Part shown: positions 1 to 5,428 of the stretch, one piece after another
Numbering within the stretch: position 1 is the first letter of the stretch
Layout of the letters: every line of letters begins with the position of its first letter
From: Planctomycetales bacterium
GTDB taxonomy: Bacteria; Planctomycetota; Phycisphaerae; SM23-33
Direction: 5' to 3'
Assembly (NCBI GenBank): GCA_030673005.1
Contig: DAOVFI010000182.1
Coordinates: forward strand, 1 to 5,509
DNA: 5,509 nucleotides
Position numbers and translations under genes: made by a program
The notes under the pieces: model-generated
What the model was told of the DNA's origin: nothing
The model's input: only the letters and a program-made list of their open reading frames with translations
Databases searched by the model: none

Positions 1-399
1 CGACGTCATGGCGACGTTGCCGACCATCCTGACCAGGGCGGTCTTCCCACCGGCGGTTCGCTCGATTTCGTCGGCCTGTTCGGCTGTGCGCTGATCGTTC
101 CAGATAATCGCCGGGCGGAGAACTGAGCCCGAATCGTCCAGACATACCAGCCCATGCATCTGCCCGCTCAGACCGACGGCAGCGATTTGCCCGCCGTCGA
201 TACGGGCCGAGGCGACGGCGGCGCGCGTGGCCTTGACAGTCGCAGACCACCATTGACGGGGGTTCTGCTCGCTCCAGGAAGGCCTCGGCGCGCTCACCGT
301 GTGCCGACCAGTAGCCGTCGCCGACACCTGCCCGCGGGCGTTCATAATCAAAGCCTTGGTGCCGGAAGTCCCAACGTCAATGCCCAGATAATACGCCAT
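1..399 (-). CDS. xylB: Xylulokinase, N-terminal part (cut by the left edge of the window)
   Basis: ATP-dependent kinase of the FGGY family that phosphorylates D-xylulose to xylulose 5-phosphate, feeding the pentose phosphate pathway in the cytoplasm. The 133 visible codons read without a stop from an ATG at 399-397. They show the FGGY N-terminal nucleotide-binding strand and loop GIDVGTSGTK (residues 6-15), the xylulokinase-type SWSEQNPRQWW (41-51), the substrate-site GQMHG (79-83), PAIIWNDQR (96-104), and a GN at 127-128. These resemble E. coli XylB closely in order and spacing. QMHG separates xylulokinase from glycerol kinase and gluconokinase. Shine-Dalgarno GGAG lies at 410-407, 7 nt before the ATG, which supports this start. 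About three quarters of the gene, including the catalytic Asp region, lies outside the window. It is transcribed away from the pseudopilin gene. Family assignment is confident; the actual sugar cannot be proven from this part. Confidence 0.9.
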   Translation of the reverse strand, partial: MAYYLGIDVGTSGTKALIMNARGQVSATATGRHTVSAPRPSWSEQNPRQWWSATVKATRAAVASARIDGGQIAAVGLSGQMHGLVCLDDSGSVLRPAIIWNDQRTAEQADEIERTAGGKTALVRMVGNVAMTS

Positions 400-423
400 T
401 GGCTTTCTCCGCCGCTGTCCTGA

Positions 424-452
424 ATTACATCTTGTAGTCTGTTACGCATAAA
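424..452 (-). promoter_or_regulatory. Weak promoter candidate for xylB
   Basis: On the minus strand TGTAAT (429-424) could be a -10 box, preceded after 17 nt by TTTATG (452-447) as a poor -35 box. It would start transcription roughly 15-20 nt before the xylB ribosome binding site. The -35 match is only about half of the consensus, so this is a tentative call. No operator for a xylose regulator was recognised. Confidence 0.22.
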
Positions 453-463
453 TTGCCGGGTAT

Positions 464-585
464 GGGTGGCACGGTCAAGCTGAACGCCTGCCGGTAGGCA
501 GGAAGTGAGGCTTGGCCGTGGGAACGCCGACCACGGCCAAGTGAGCCAAGGTCTTGCGACCTTGACTCACTTGACCGTGCCACCC
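464..585. repeat. 122-bp palindromic multi-hairpin element
   Basis: The outer arms are a perfect 16-bp inverted repeat: GGGTGGCACGGTCAAG at 464-479 and its complement at 570-585. Three smaller hairpins sit inside: CCTGCC-GGTA-GGCAGG (487-502), an 11-bp perfect stem 511-521 / 531-541 with a 9-nt loop, and a stem 541-553 / 558-570 made of GTGAG and CAAGGTC halves with one mismatch and a TTGC loop. Both strands can fold. No reading frame and no T-run follow on either side, so it is not an ordinary intrinsic terminator. It looks like a non-autonomous palindromic dispersed repeat (MITE- or REP-like) or a structured RNA. I see no clear target-site duplication. It lies between the divergent xylB and pseudopilin genes. 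Confidence 0.7.
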
Positions 586-681
586 GACAATTGATCTGTA
601 ACAGACCACTAAGAGGCTATTGAACCAGCCCGTTCACCTGTTCGCAAGCCCTCGGCATGATACATTATAAGTGACAAATGC

Positions 682-710
682 TTGACACCCCCTTTGGGGC
701 GCGTGATGAT
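682..710 (+). promoter_or_regulatory. Promoter candidate for the pseudopilin gene
   Basis: A perfect -35 TTGACA (682-687) is followed after exactly 17 nt by GATGAT (705-710), a 4/6 match to the -10 consensus. Transcription would start near 717, leaving about 30 nt that contain the ribosome binding site at 729-740 and the ATG at 747. This fits the 747 start and argues against the ATG at 678, which lies upstream of the promoter. The same arrangement precedes lysS. Confidence 0.45.
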
Positions 711-746
711 GCCTGCGGTCATTTACCCAGGAAGGTGGGGTCAAGC

Positions 747-1733
747 ATGGAAGGTAGGCGGTCTGGCTGGAAGCCTTTGCGGTTAATTTCCGACGAAGTA
801 GCGGATGGGTGCTGTTGCGGGAAAGGGGGATTTACTCTCGTTGAACTTTTCATAGTCCTGGCGATTCTGGCTTTGCTGTCGGCGATTATGGTTCCGTCGC
901 TTTCGGCGGCGAAGCGGCAGGCGAGTCTGTCGGCTTGTGCCGTACAGATGCGTGGCGCCGGCGTGGCGATCAGGCAATTTGCAGCCGTCAACCAGAACCG
1001 TCTTCCGCCTTTCGCCTTCAGCGATCATCGCGGCAACCTTCCGCTCAGCGGACACTGGGGCGGTCAGTCCCAGAAAGGCGATCCGGACTGTTTCTGCCGG
1101 TTTGGTCTCGAACACGTCAATCTCCAGCGCCTCGTCGCCGGCGGGTATATCTCGCAGGAGCAGTTAATATGCCCGGGGGCGGAGGTTTCACCGGACGGTG
1201 GCGCGGGCGGTTACTTTCCCTACACTACGAAGTTCAGTACATATTGTCTGCGCATGCCCTACAGCGAAGACCTTTTTCGCTGCGCCGCCGCTCTGCGGAA
1301 CTGGAGTGGGCGCGGACTGCTGGGGATATACACCCTGGCGCCCGGCGGCTATGAAGTCCCCTTCCGCATGAATCATCTGACCGTTCCGCTGGTCCGCCTT
1401 GACATGAATTACCGCGAGATCGAACCTGCCGGCGGCGAGCAGAGGACGGTCAACCTGCTCGACGGCGCGATCCTGAGCGATGCGTTCTGGTATCGGGACC
1501 ATCGCAAACCGGCGGACGAGAGGCCTGGACTTGACACTTACGAAGTCCGTGCCGGGTGGTGCCACGGCAAGCGGTTTAATGTCCTCTTCGGCGACGGTGC
1601 AGTTCGAGCAATTGCCGACGACGGCACTGTGGCCGACAACTCCGTCGGCCCGGACGACCATCCACCAGACGACGGCGCCAACTTCGCCTCTTACGCAATC
1701 CGTGTCTGGCGGTTTTTTGAAGATAACAGATAG
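747..1733 (+). CDS. Pseudopilin-like protein with prepilin N-terminus and H-X9-DG motif
   Basis: Predicted type IV pilin or type II secretion pseudopilin-like protein of 328 aa, inserted in the inner membrane and cleaved by prepilin peptidase. The cleavage motif is G28|FTLVEL (Phe29 becomes residue 1, Glu33 is the conserved Glu5), followed by one hydrophobic helix at about 29-50 and then the SLSAAKRQAS..C stretch typical of planctomycete pseudopilins. Near the C-terminus H273 is followed by exactly nine residues and D283-G284 (context NVLFGDGAV), the H-X9-DG signature. I chose ATG 747 because AGGAAGGTGGGG (729-740) is a good ribosome binding site 6 nt upstream. An in-frame ATG at 678 has none and would add 23 residues. 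The 28-residue leader is long and has three consecutive Cys (CCCGKGG) just before the cleavage site. Such proteins are numerous in Planctomycetota and their individual roles are mostly unknown. The gene stands alone, converging on the cyclase gene. Confidence 0.85.
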   Translation: MEGRRSGWKPLRLISDEVADGCCCGKGGFTLVELFIVLAILALLSAIMVPSLSAAKRQASLSACAVQMRGAGVAIRQFAAVNQNRLPPFAFSDHRGNLPLSGHWGGQSQKGDPDCFCRFGLEHVNLQRLVAGGYISQEQLICPGAEVSPDGGAGGYFPYTTKFSTYCLRMPYSEDLFRCAAALRNWSGRGLLGIYTLAPGGYEVPFRMNHLTVPLVRLDMNYREIEPAGGEQRTVNLLDGAILSDAFWYRDHRKPADERPGLDTYEVRAGWCHGKRFNVLFGDGAVRAIADDGTVADNSVGPDDHPPDDGANFASYAIRVWRFFEDNR

Positions 1734-1800
1734 GGCGCAGGAAACAGGGGAAGAGCTCCGAATGCCTTTGGAAATCGACAGGCGCCGGACAAGAGGTGGT

Positions 1801-3045
1801 TTATTCATTATTCAGTGCGGTGTTTATCTGCCCGACGATGTGGATTGCGTTTTTTCCGGAGGATTTTGCCTGTCGGAGCGCTTTATCGGCGCGGCGGAGG
1901 AGGTCCCGGCAGGTTTTTCCGTCCCAGGGGAAGCTCGCCAGTCCGCCGGAGATGGTCAGTGCGCCCCTGGCTTCGGGGCCAAGGGAGGTGAATTCATGCT
2001 CGCCCAGCGCCTTGACGAATCGACCGGCCAGCACGCAAGCGGTCTCCGGGTGTTGGCTATCTGGTTGACGTGGTGGTTCGGCGTCCCAGAACAGTACGGC
2101 GAATTCGTCTCCCCCGATTCGCGCGACGATGTCGTGCCGCCGGGTGGTCTGTTTCATTAATGCGGCGGTCTCGCGGAGAATATCGTCCCCGGCGGCGTGT
2201 CCGTAGGCGTCGTTATAGCGTTTGAAGTCGTCGATGTCGTAAAGCAGCAGCGTTACCCGGAAGCGGTTCGTCCCTGCCCGTCCGAGCAGTTGGTCGGCGA
2301 AGTGATAGAAGTATCGCCGGTTGTAGGCGCCTGTGAGATAGTCGGTGATTGCCAGGCGATGGAGCGATTCGCTCCGGCGCGCCTGGGCGACCAGCGGATC
2401 CAGGAGCGTCTGAAGCGCCGTCAGCGACGCCCGCGCAGACGGCCTTATCGTCGCCGACGATCTATCGACCAGCAGCACTCGCGGCGGATCGGTTTCCAAC
2501 CGCAGCAGAGGTTCGTCCTCTTCGTCGGCCTCATCGTCGCCGGTCCAGCGGACGGTCAAGCCGGTCCACCTGCCGACGCTGCGGACAACCTGTTCGAGAA
2601 GAGATTCGATTGAACCGGCGGCCTCGACCAGTTCGACTATTTCGCCTGTCGGCAGGCCCGGCGTTTCGAGGCCGGGGGCGGCAGTATCGGTGTCGCCTTC
2701 AGGCCGGAAGAAAATGCCTTCCAATTCCGCAGCCGTCGGCGGATAGATCAGATAATTGTCCGTCTCGTCCTCCCGACTCATCTTCAGGTCCGCTTCGCCG
2801 GCCGGACTGCAAAGGGCCACCAACCTTGCCGATTGTTGAAGCCGGCGAACCGCCCTGACGAGGGCAGCGAAATCAGGATAGTCCTGCGCCAGGATTACGG
2901 CTCCGTAACTCCGCCGGGCCAGTTCGTCCAGCGCATCATACGGGTCTGCGCGGTGCAGAAAACTCACCCTCTCCGACAGCGCCGACAGTTCCTCCGCCAC
3001 ACCGTCGGGGGCAAGCAGCAGGATGTCTCCATTGCTTTCGTTCAC
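1801..3045 (-). CDS. Diguanylate cyclase with degenerate receiver domain and GGDEF domain
   Basis: Predicted cytoplasmic enzyme of 414 aa making c-di-GMP from two GTP. Residues 6-112 have the alternating strand/helix pattern of a response-regulator receiver (ILLLAPD, VSFLHR, GAVILAQD, ARLVALCS, NYLIYPP). They lack the acidic pair after strand 1 and the conserved Lys before Pro in strand 5, so this is probably a non-phosphorylated pseudo-receiver. Residues about 131-226 form a weakly GAF-like linker. The GGDEF domain spans about 231-405: DYLTGAYNRR (235-244), metal-site DIDDFK (270-275) with YGHAAGDD, an intact active site GGDEF (311-315), and an inhibitory-site RxxD at 302-305, exactly five residues upstream. 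Activity with product feedback is therefore expected. The start is GTG at 3045-3043, with AAAGGG 6 nt upstream, overlapping the preceding gene's TGA in a GTGA. The two genes are likely translationally coupled. No EAL or HD-GYP domain is present. Confidence 0.9.
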   Translation of the reverse strand: MNESNGDILLLAPDGVAEELSALSERVSFLHRADPYDALDELARRSYGAVILAQDYPDFAALVRAVRRLQQSARLVALCSPAGEADLKMSREDETDNYLIYPPTAAELEGIFFRPEGDTDTAAPGLETPGLPTGEIVELVEAAGSIESLLEQVVRSVGRWTGLTVRWTGDDEADEEDEPLLRLETDPPRVLLVDRSSATIRPSARASLTALQTLLDPLVAQARRSESLHRLAITDYLTGAYNRRYFYHFADQLLGRAGTNRFRVTLLLYDIDDFKRYNDAYGHAAGDDILRETAALMKQTTRRHDIVARIGGDEFAVLFWDAEPPRQPDSQHPETACVLAGRFVKALGEHEFTSLGPEARGALTISGGLASFPWDGKTCRDLLRRADKALRQAKSSGKNAIHIVGQINTALNNE

Positions 3046-3602
3046 GCATCGCCCTTTAAAAGTTCGTCCAGTTCTTTTTGTGTAAACGTTTCGGCGCCCA
3101 GTTGCGCCGACGCCGATTCGGCCCCGCCGGTTGTTATGGGGCGTCTGGGCGTCAATTTCTGCCGGTCGGCGCCGTCAGAGACGGCATCTTGTCCGGCAGG
3201 TTCATACTCCGACGGTTTTGCCCGGGCGTCCTGCCGAAGCGCCGTCAGAGACGCAACGGTCCGGGCAACCTGTTCGGGACCGACCAGGCGTACACCTGCC
3301 AACGCCTTACCGTCAAGGGCGGCAGAGACGGCGCCGAACGCCACTACCGGCACCTTCAATTTACAGGCCAGTTTCAGCAGCGCAGCATGTGCGGCGGTCA
3401 GCATTGCCAGGTCCACCACCAGCGCCGAAGCGGGCGCCGAAAGCAACTCAGCCGCCGCTTCGTACCCGCTTCTCGTGTGGACCGTTTCAACAGGACCGTC
3501 GGCTTCAAGCGCAGTCGAACCGCCTGTGGTGAGCGCAGTCGAACCAGCCGGTAACAGCGCAATCACACGATGCGCCCGAGATGAATCATTCGTTCCCAAC
3601 AA
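3042..3602 (-). CDS. Pseudo-receiver-like protein with EIDALL-like C-terminal motif
   Basis: Small soluble protein of 186 aa, function unknown. Residues 11-125 follow a receiver-like alpha/beta pattern: HRVIALL, VETVHT, ALVVDLAM, VPVVAFGAV, GVRLVGPE. D64 sits where the phosphoacceptor Asp ends strand 3, but the acidic pair after strand 1 and the strand 5 Lys are absent, so phosphorylation is doubtful. A tail of about 45 residues looks disordered (rich in Ala, Gly, Ser, charged residues) and ends in FTQKELDELLKGDA, which resembles the S-Q-x-E-I-D-x-L-L peptide of FliM/FliN-type proteins. Residues 20-35 contain a duplicated GSTAL. The start is TTG at 3602-3600, chosen because AGGAGG (3617-3612) lies 9 nt upstream and no ATG or GTG in frame is near it. 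It is first in an operon with the diguanylate cyclase, overlapping it by 4 nt, which suggests a shared signalling role, possibly as partner or regulator. Confidence 0.75.
   Translation of the reverse strand: MLGTNDSSRAHRVIALLPAGSTALTTGGSTALEADGPVETVHTRSGYEAAAELLSAPASALVVDLAMLTAAHAALLKLACKLKVPVVAFGAVSAALDGKALAGVRLVGPEQVARTVASLTALRQDARAKPSEYEPAGQDAVSDGADRQKLTPRRPITTGGAESASAQLGAETFTQKELDELLKGDA
3508..3545. repeat. 14-bp direct repeat inside the pseudo-receiver gene
   Basis: AGCGCAGTCGAACC occurs at 3508-3521 and again at 3532-3545, 24 bp apart. The period is eight codons, so on the minus strand it encodes GSTAL twice (residues 20-24 and 28-32) without breaking the frame. It falls in the loop after strand 1 of the receiver-like fold, where an insertion would be tolerated. 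Confidence 0.7.
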
Positions 3603-3611
3603 GGGTCAAAA

Positions 3612-3617
3612 CCTCCT
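3612..3617 (-). promoter_or_regulatory. Strong ribosome binding site deciding a TTG start
   Basis: Minus-strand AGGAGG, a full anti-16S match, lies 9 nt before TTG 3602-3600. It fixes the start of the pseudo-receiver gene at a TTG; the nearest ATG downstream is out of frame. Confidence 0.7.
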
Positions 3618-3623
3618 GTCTAT

Positions 3624-3652
3624 ATAATACAGGCAAATGCCAATTTCGTCAA
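3624..3652 (-). promoter_or_regulatory. Sigma70-type promoter of the pseudo-receiver / diguanylate cyclase operon
   Basis: Minus-strand TTGACG (3652-3647) and TATTAT (3629-3624) are separated by exactly 17 nt, matching the consensus at 5/6 in each box. Transcription would begin around 3618-3616, right at the AGGAGG, so the leader is very short (about 15 nt). This is the best promoter in the window and would drive both minus-strand genes, since no other promoter is evident in the 4-nt overlap. Confidence 0.65.
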
Positions 3653-3770
3653 ACCGGGTCCTTGCGGACAAACATCAACATCGTGTTTTTCAGGCAGAGT
3701 CGGCAGGCAGGCGGGGCATCCGGCGTCCGCTCTTGACGCGCCACCCTCCGGGGCCGGGCGCTAACCTGCC

Positions 3771-3799
3771 TTGACTTGGCTGCAATCCTCGGCGATGAT
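3771..3799 (+). promoter_or_regulatory. Promoter candidate for lysS
   Basis: TTGACT (3771-3776), a 17-nt spacer, then GATGAT (3794-3799). The start would be near 3806, about 22 nt before the lysS ATG, with AGGGAAAG (3813-3820) as ribosome binding site. It has the same boxes and spacing as the pseudopilin promoter candidate. The -10 box is only 4/6. Confidence 0.4.
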
Positions 3800-3827
3800 G
3801 CTGCCTGTCAATAGGGAAAGTAGAACT

Positions 3828-4763
3828 ATGCTGGAAAAGGTTTATCAGGACAGACTGAAGAATCTTGAGAAGATTCGCGCCCTTGGAGTCGATCCTTACG
3901 GGCGGCGGTATGACTCTGCCGAGGCGATTTCCGGAATACTCGGGCGATTCAAGGAAGACGACGATTCGCAGACCGCCGACGCTGCCGGCCGGCTTATCCT
4001 CATCAGGCCGATGGGCAAACTCATCTTCGCCCATATCCGCGACGAGACCGGCTCGATGCAGATATGCCTGCGGAAGAACGCCCTCGACGAGACCGGCTGG
4101 TCGCTGGCGAATTTACTGGACCTGGGCGACATCGTCGCAGCCGCAGGGCCGATGATAAAGACCCGCACCGGCGAGATAACCATCTTCGCCGAACAACTGA
4201 CGCTGCTGTGCAAGTCGCTCCTGCCGATGCCGGAAAAATTCCACGGCCTGGTCGATGTCGAAACCCGTTACCGGCAGCGATACCTCGACCTGATGAGCAA
4301 CCCCGAGACGATGGAAGTCGCGAAGAAGCGCATAGCGATTATCGCCCACATACGTGATACGCTCGGCGGTCGGGGTTTTTCCGAGGTCGAGACGCCGATG
4401 ATGCAGTCGCTCTACGGCGGGGCGGCGGCCAGACCGTTCACCACGCACCACAACGCGCTCGATATCAACCTTTACCTGAGGATCAGCCCGGAACTCTATC
4501 TCAAGCGACTGCTGGTCGGTGGGATGGGCAAGGTATTCGAGATTAACCGCAACTTCCGAAACGAAGGCCTCGACAGTCGGCATAATCCGGAATTCACGAT
4601 GCTGGAACTCTACCAGGCCTGCGCCGATTACGGCGTGATGGCCGAGATAACCGAGGAACTTATCGCCACTGCCGCCGAGCGCCTCGGCGGGTCGGCGAAA
4701 TTACCGTTCGGGGACATCGAGATCGACTATACCCGTCCCTGGCGGCGGGCGACTTACGAGTAA
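3828..4763 (+). CDS. lysS: Lysyl-tRNA synthetase, N-terminal 311 residues, ended by a premature TAA
   Basis: Class II LysRS charges tRNA-Lys with lysine in the cytoplasm. The family is usually about 490-500 aa; this frame stops after 311. Residues about 54-130 are the OB-fold anticodon-binding domain (AAGRLILIRPMGKLIFAHI, with RDETGSMQ following). The catalytic domain follows: RYRQRYLDLM (147-156), motif 1 RGFSEVETPMMQ (182-193, invariant P190), YLRISPELYLKRL (216-228), motif 2 FEINRNFRNEG (237-247, R244 and E246), and HNPEFTMLE (252-260). The frame ends at TAA 4761-4763 just after WRRATYE, and matching LysRS sequence resumes in the same frame at the next codon. Motif 3 is missing from this piece. 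The ATG at 3828 is chosen because AGGGAAAG lies upstream and MLEKVYQDRLKNLEKI is a typical LysRS start; an earlier in-frame TTG at 3771 coincides with the promoter. Alone it should be inactive. It could be a pseudogene, an error, or half of a split enzyme. Confidence 0.85.
   Translation: MLEKVYQDRLKNLEKIRALGVDPYGRRYDSAEAISGILGRFKEDDDSQTADAAGRLILIRPMGKLIFAHIRDETGSMQICLRKNALDETGWSLANLLDLGDIVAAAGPMIKTRTGEITIFAEQLTLLCKSLLPMPEKFHGLVDVETRYRQRYLDLMSNPETMEVAKKRIAIIAHIRDTLGGRGFSEVETPMMQSLYGGAAARPFTTHHNALDINLYLRISPELYLKRLLVGGMGKVFEINRNFRNEGLDSRHNPEFTMLELYQACADYGVMAEITEELIATAAERLGGSAKLPFGDIEIDYTRPWRRATYE
4761..4763 (+). other. In-frame TAA interrupting lysS
   Basis: The codon lies exactly in frame between TYE and LLADHAGV. 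LysRS relatives commonly have a Glu before the LL at this place, so a single G-to-T change (GAA to TAA) would explain it. No insertion or deletion is needed. The following codon is TTG, giving TAATTG, which could in principle allow reinitiation. No strong ribosome binding site precedes it. Confidence 0.85.
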
Positions 4764-5276
4764 TTGCTGGCTGATCACGCCGGCGTGTCGATGCGCGACG
4801 CGGCGGCGGTGCGTGAAAAGGCCCGTGAACTGGGCATCGAAGAGTCCAACAAGGACGACGCCGTCGTCGTCAACGACGTATTCGAGGCCACCGTCGAGCA
4901 GCACCTTATCCAGCCGACGTTCGTGCTGGATTATCCCGCCGATTTATGCCCGCTGACCCGCCGCAAGAGCGATGATGCGATGTTGGCCGAGCGGTTCGAG
5001 TTATTCATCGCCGGAATGGAGATAGCCAACGCATACACGGAGCTGAACGACCCTGCCGTCCAGGAAGCCAACTTCCGCCGCCAACTGGCCGGTGAGGCCG
5101 ACGGCGAGACGATGCGCGTAATGGACGAAGATTTCCTGACAGCCCTGCGCCACGGAATGCCGCCGGCGGGCGGGCTGGGAATCGGAATAGACCGCGTCGT
5201 AATGCTCCTGACAGGAAGAACCACTATACGAGATGTAATTCTGTTCCCGATGCTCAAGCCCCAAGCCGAAGCGTGA
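4764..5276 (+). CDS. lysS: Lysyl-tRNA synthetase, C-terminal fragment with motif 3
   Basis: The 170 codons continue the LysRS catalytic domain in the same frame: PTFVLDYPADLCPLTRRK (51-68), FELFIAGMEIANAYTELNDP (79-98), HGMPPAGG (130-137), and motif 3 GLGIGIDRVVML (137-148, R144 binding ATP), then the family's typical end TIRDVILFPMLKP (154-166) and a TGA. With the upstream 311 residues and the TAA codon this totals 482 positions, a normal LysRS length. Codon use and conservation look the same on both sides, with no second lesion, so any damage is recent or artefactual. A separate product would have to start at TTG 4764, directly after the TAA; only GAG at 4758-4760 is near, so independent initiation is weakly supported. 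Read as one gene with the upstream piece, this is lysS with a nonsense codon. Confidence 0.8.
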   Translation: MLADHAGVSMRDAAAVREKARELGIEESNKDDAVVVNDVFEATVEQHLIQPTFVLDYPADLCPLTRRKSDDAMLAERFELFIAGMEIANAYTELNDPAVQEANFRRQLAGEADGETMRVMDEDFLTALRHGMPPAGGLGIGIDRVVMLLTGRTTIRDVILFPMLKPQAEA

Positions 5277-5287
5277 GCGGACAGCAG

Positions 5288-5376
5288 GTAGGGTGCGGCA
5301 GGTTCTGCTTCCTGCACACCGCGATTTTGTCAGTGGGCGATTCGGTGTGCAGGGAAAAGAACCTGCCGCACCCTAC
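5288..5376. repeat. 89-bp long-stem palindromic element
   Basis: A perfect 19-bp inverted repeat (GTAGGGTGCGGCAGGTTCT at 5288-5306 with its complement at 5358-5376) encloses a second perfect 11-bp stem (CCTGCACACCG at 5311-5321 with 5343-5353). They are separated by a small internal bulge of 4 nt on each side. The loop is 21 nt (5322-5342). The element begins 11 nt after the lysS stop and ends about 50 nt before the permease start. There is no T-run after it on either strand, so a classical terminator is not supported, although such a stem could stabilise or attenuate the lysS transcript. It differs in sequence from the element at 464-585 but shares the design of a palindromic non-coding intergenic unit, so a dispersed repeat is likely. 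Confidence 0.7.
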
Positions 5377-5428
5377 AACTGGTTGGGTGTTAGACATTGG
5401 TCATTAGACATTTTAGCTAACCGGTTCT

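Noticed and set aside
154..423. 89-codon plus-strand frame opposite xylB
   Set aside because: It is antisense to clear xylulokinase coding sequence and shows no family features.
666..671. TATAAG as the -10 box of the pseudopilin gene
   Set aside because: No acceptable -35 box lies 16-18 nt upstream; the TTGACA promoter just downstream fits better.
678..746. N-terminal extension of the pseudopilin from ATG 678
   Set aside because: It has no ribosome binding site, it starts upstream of the promoter candidate at 682-710, and the added residues resemble nothing in pseudopilins; ATG 747 has a good site.
1734..1800. Bidirectional terminator between the converging pseudopilin and cyclase genes
   Set aside because: I could not find a stable stem with a T-run in these 67 bases.
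1188..1808. Open frame of 206 codons antisense to the pseudopilin gene
   Set aside because: It mirrors the codon pattern of the real gene, has no recognisable family features, and overlaps the end of the cyclase gene.
2833..3627. Open frame of 264 codons on the plus strand across the pseudo-receiver gene
   Set aside because: It is antisense to two well-supported genes, has low-complexity Ser/Ala-rich content, and covers the operon start signals; it is a GC-rich shadow frame.
3771..3827. Earlier lysS start at TTG 3771 (19 extra residues)
   Set aside because: It overlaps the likely promoter, lacks a ribosome binding site, and the LysRS-like sequence begins at the ATG at 3828.
4761..4763. Genome-wide reassignment of UAA to a sense codon
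   Set aside because: The cyclase gene ends at a TAA exactly where its GGDEF domain is complete, and reading through it would only continue antisense to the pseudopilin gene. TAG and TGA also serve as ends here.
4761..4763. Selenocysteine or pyrrolysine insertion at the lysS stop
   Set aside because: The codon is TAA, not TGA or TAG, and LysRS has no such residue at this place.
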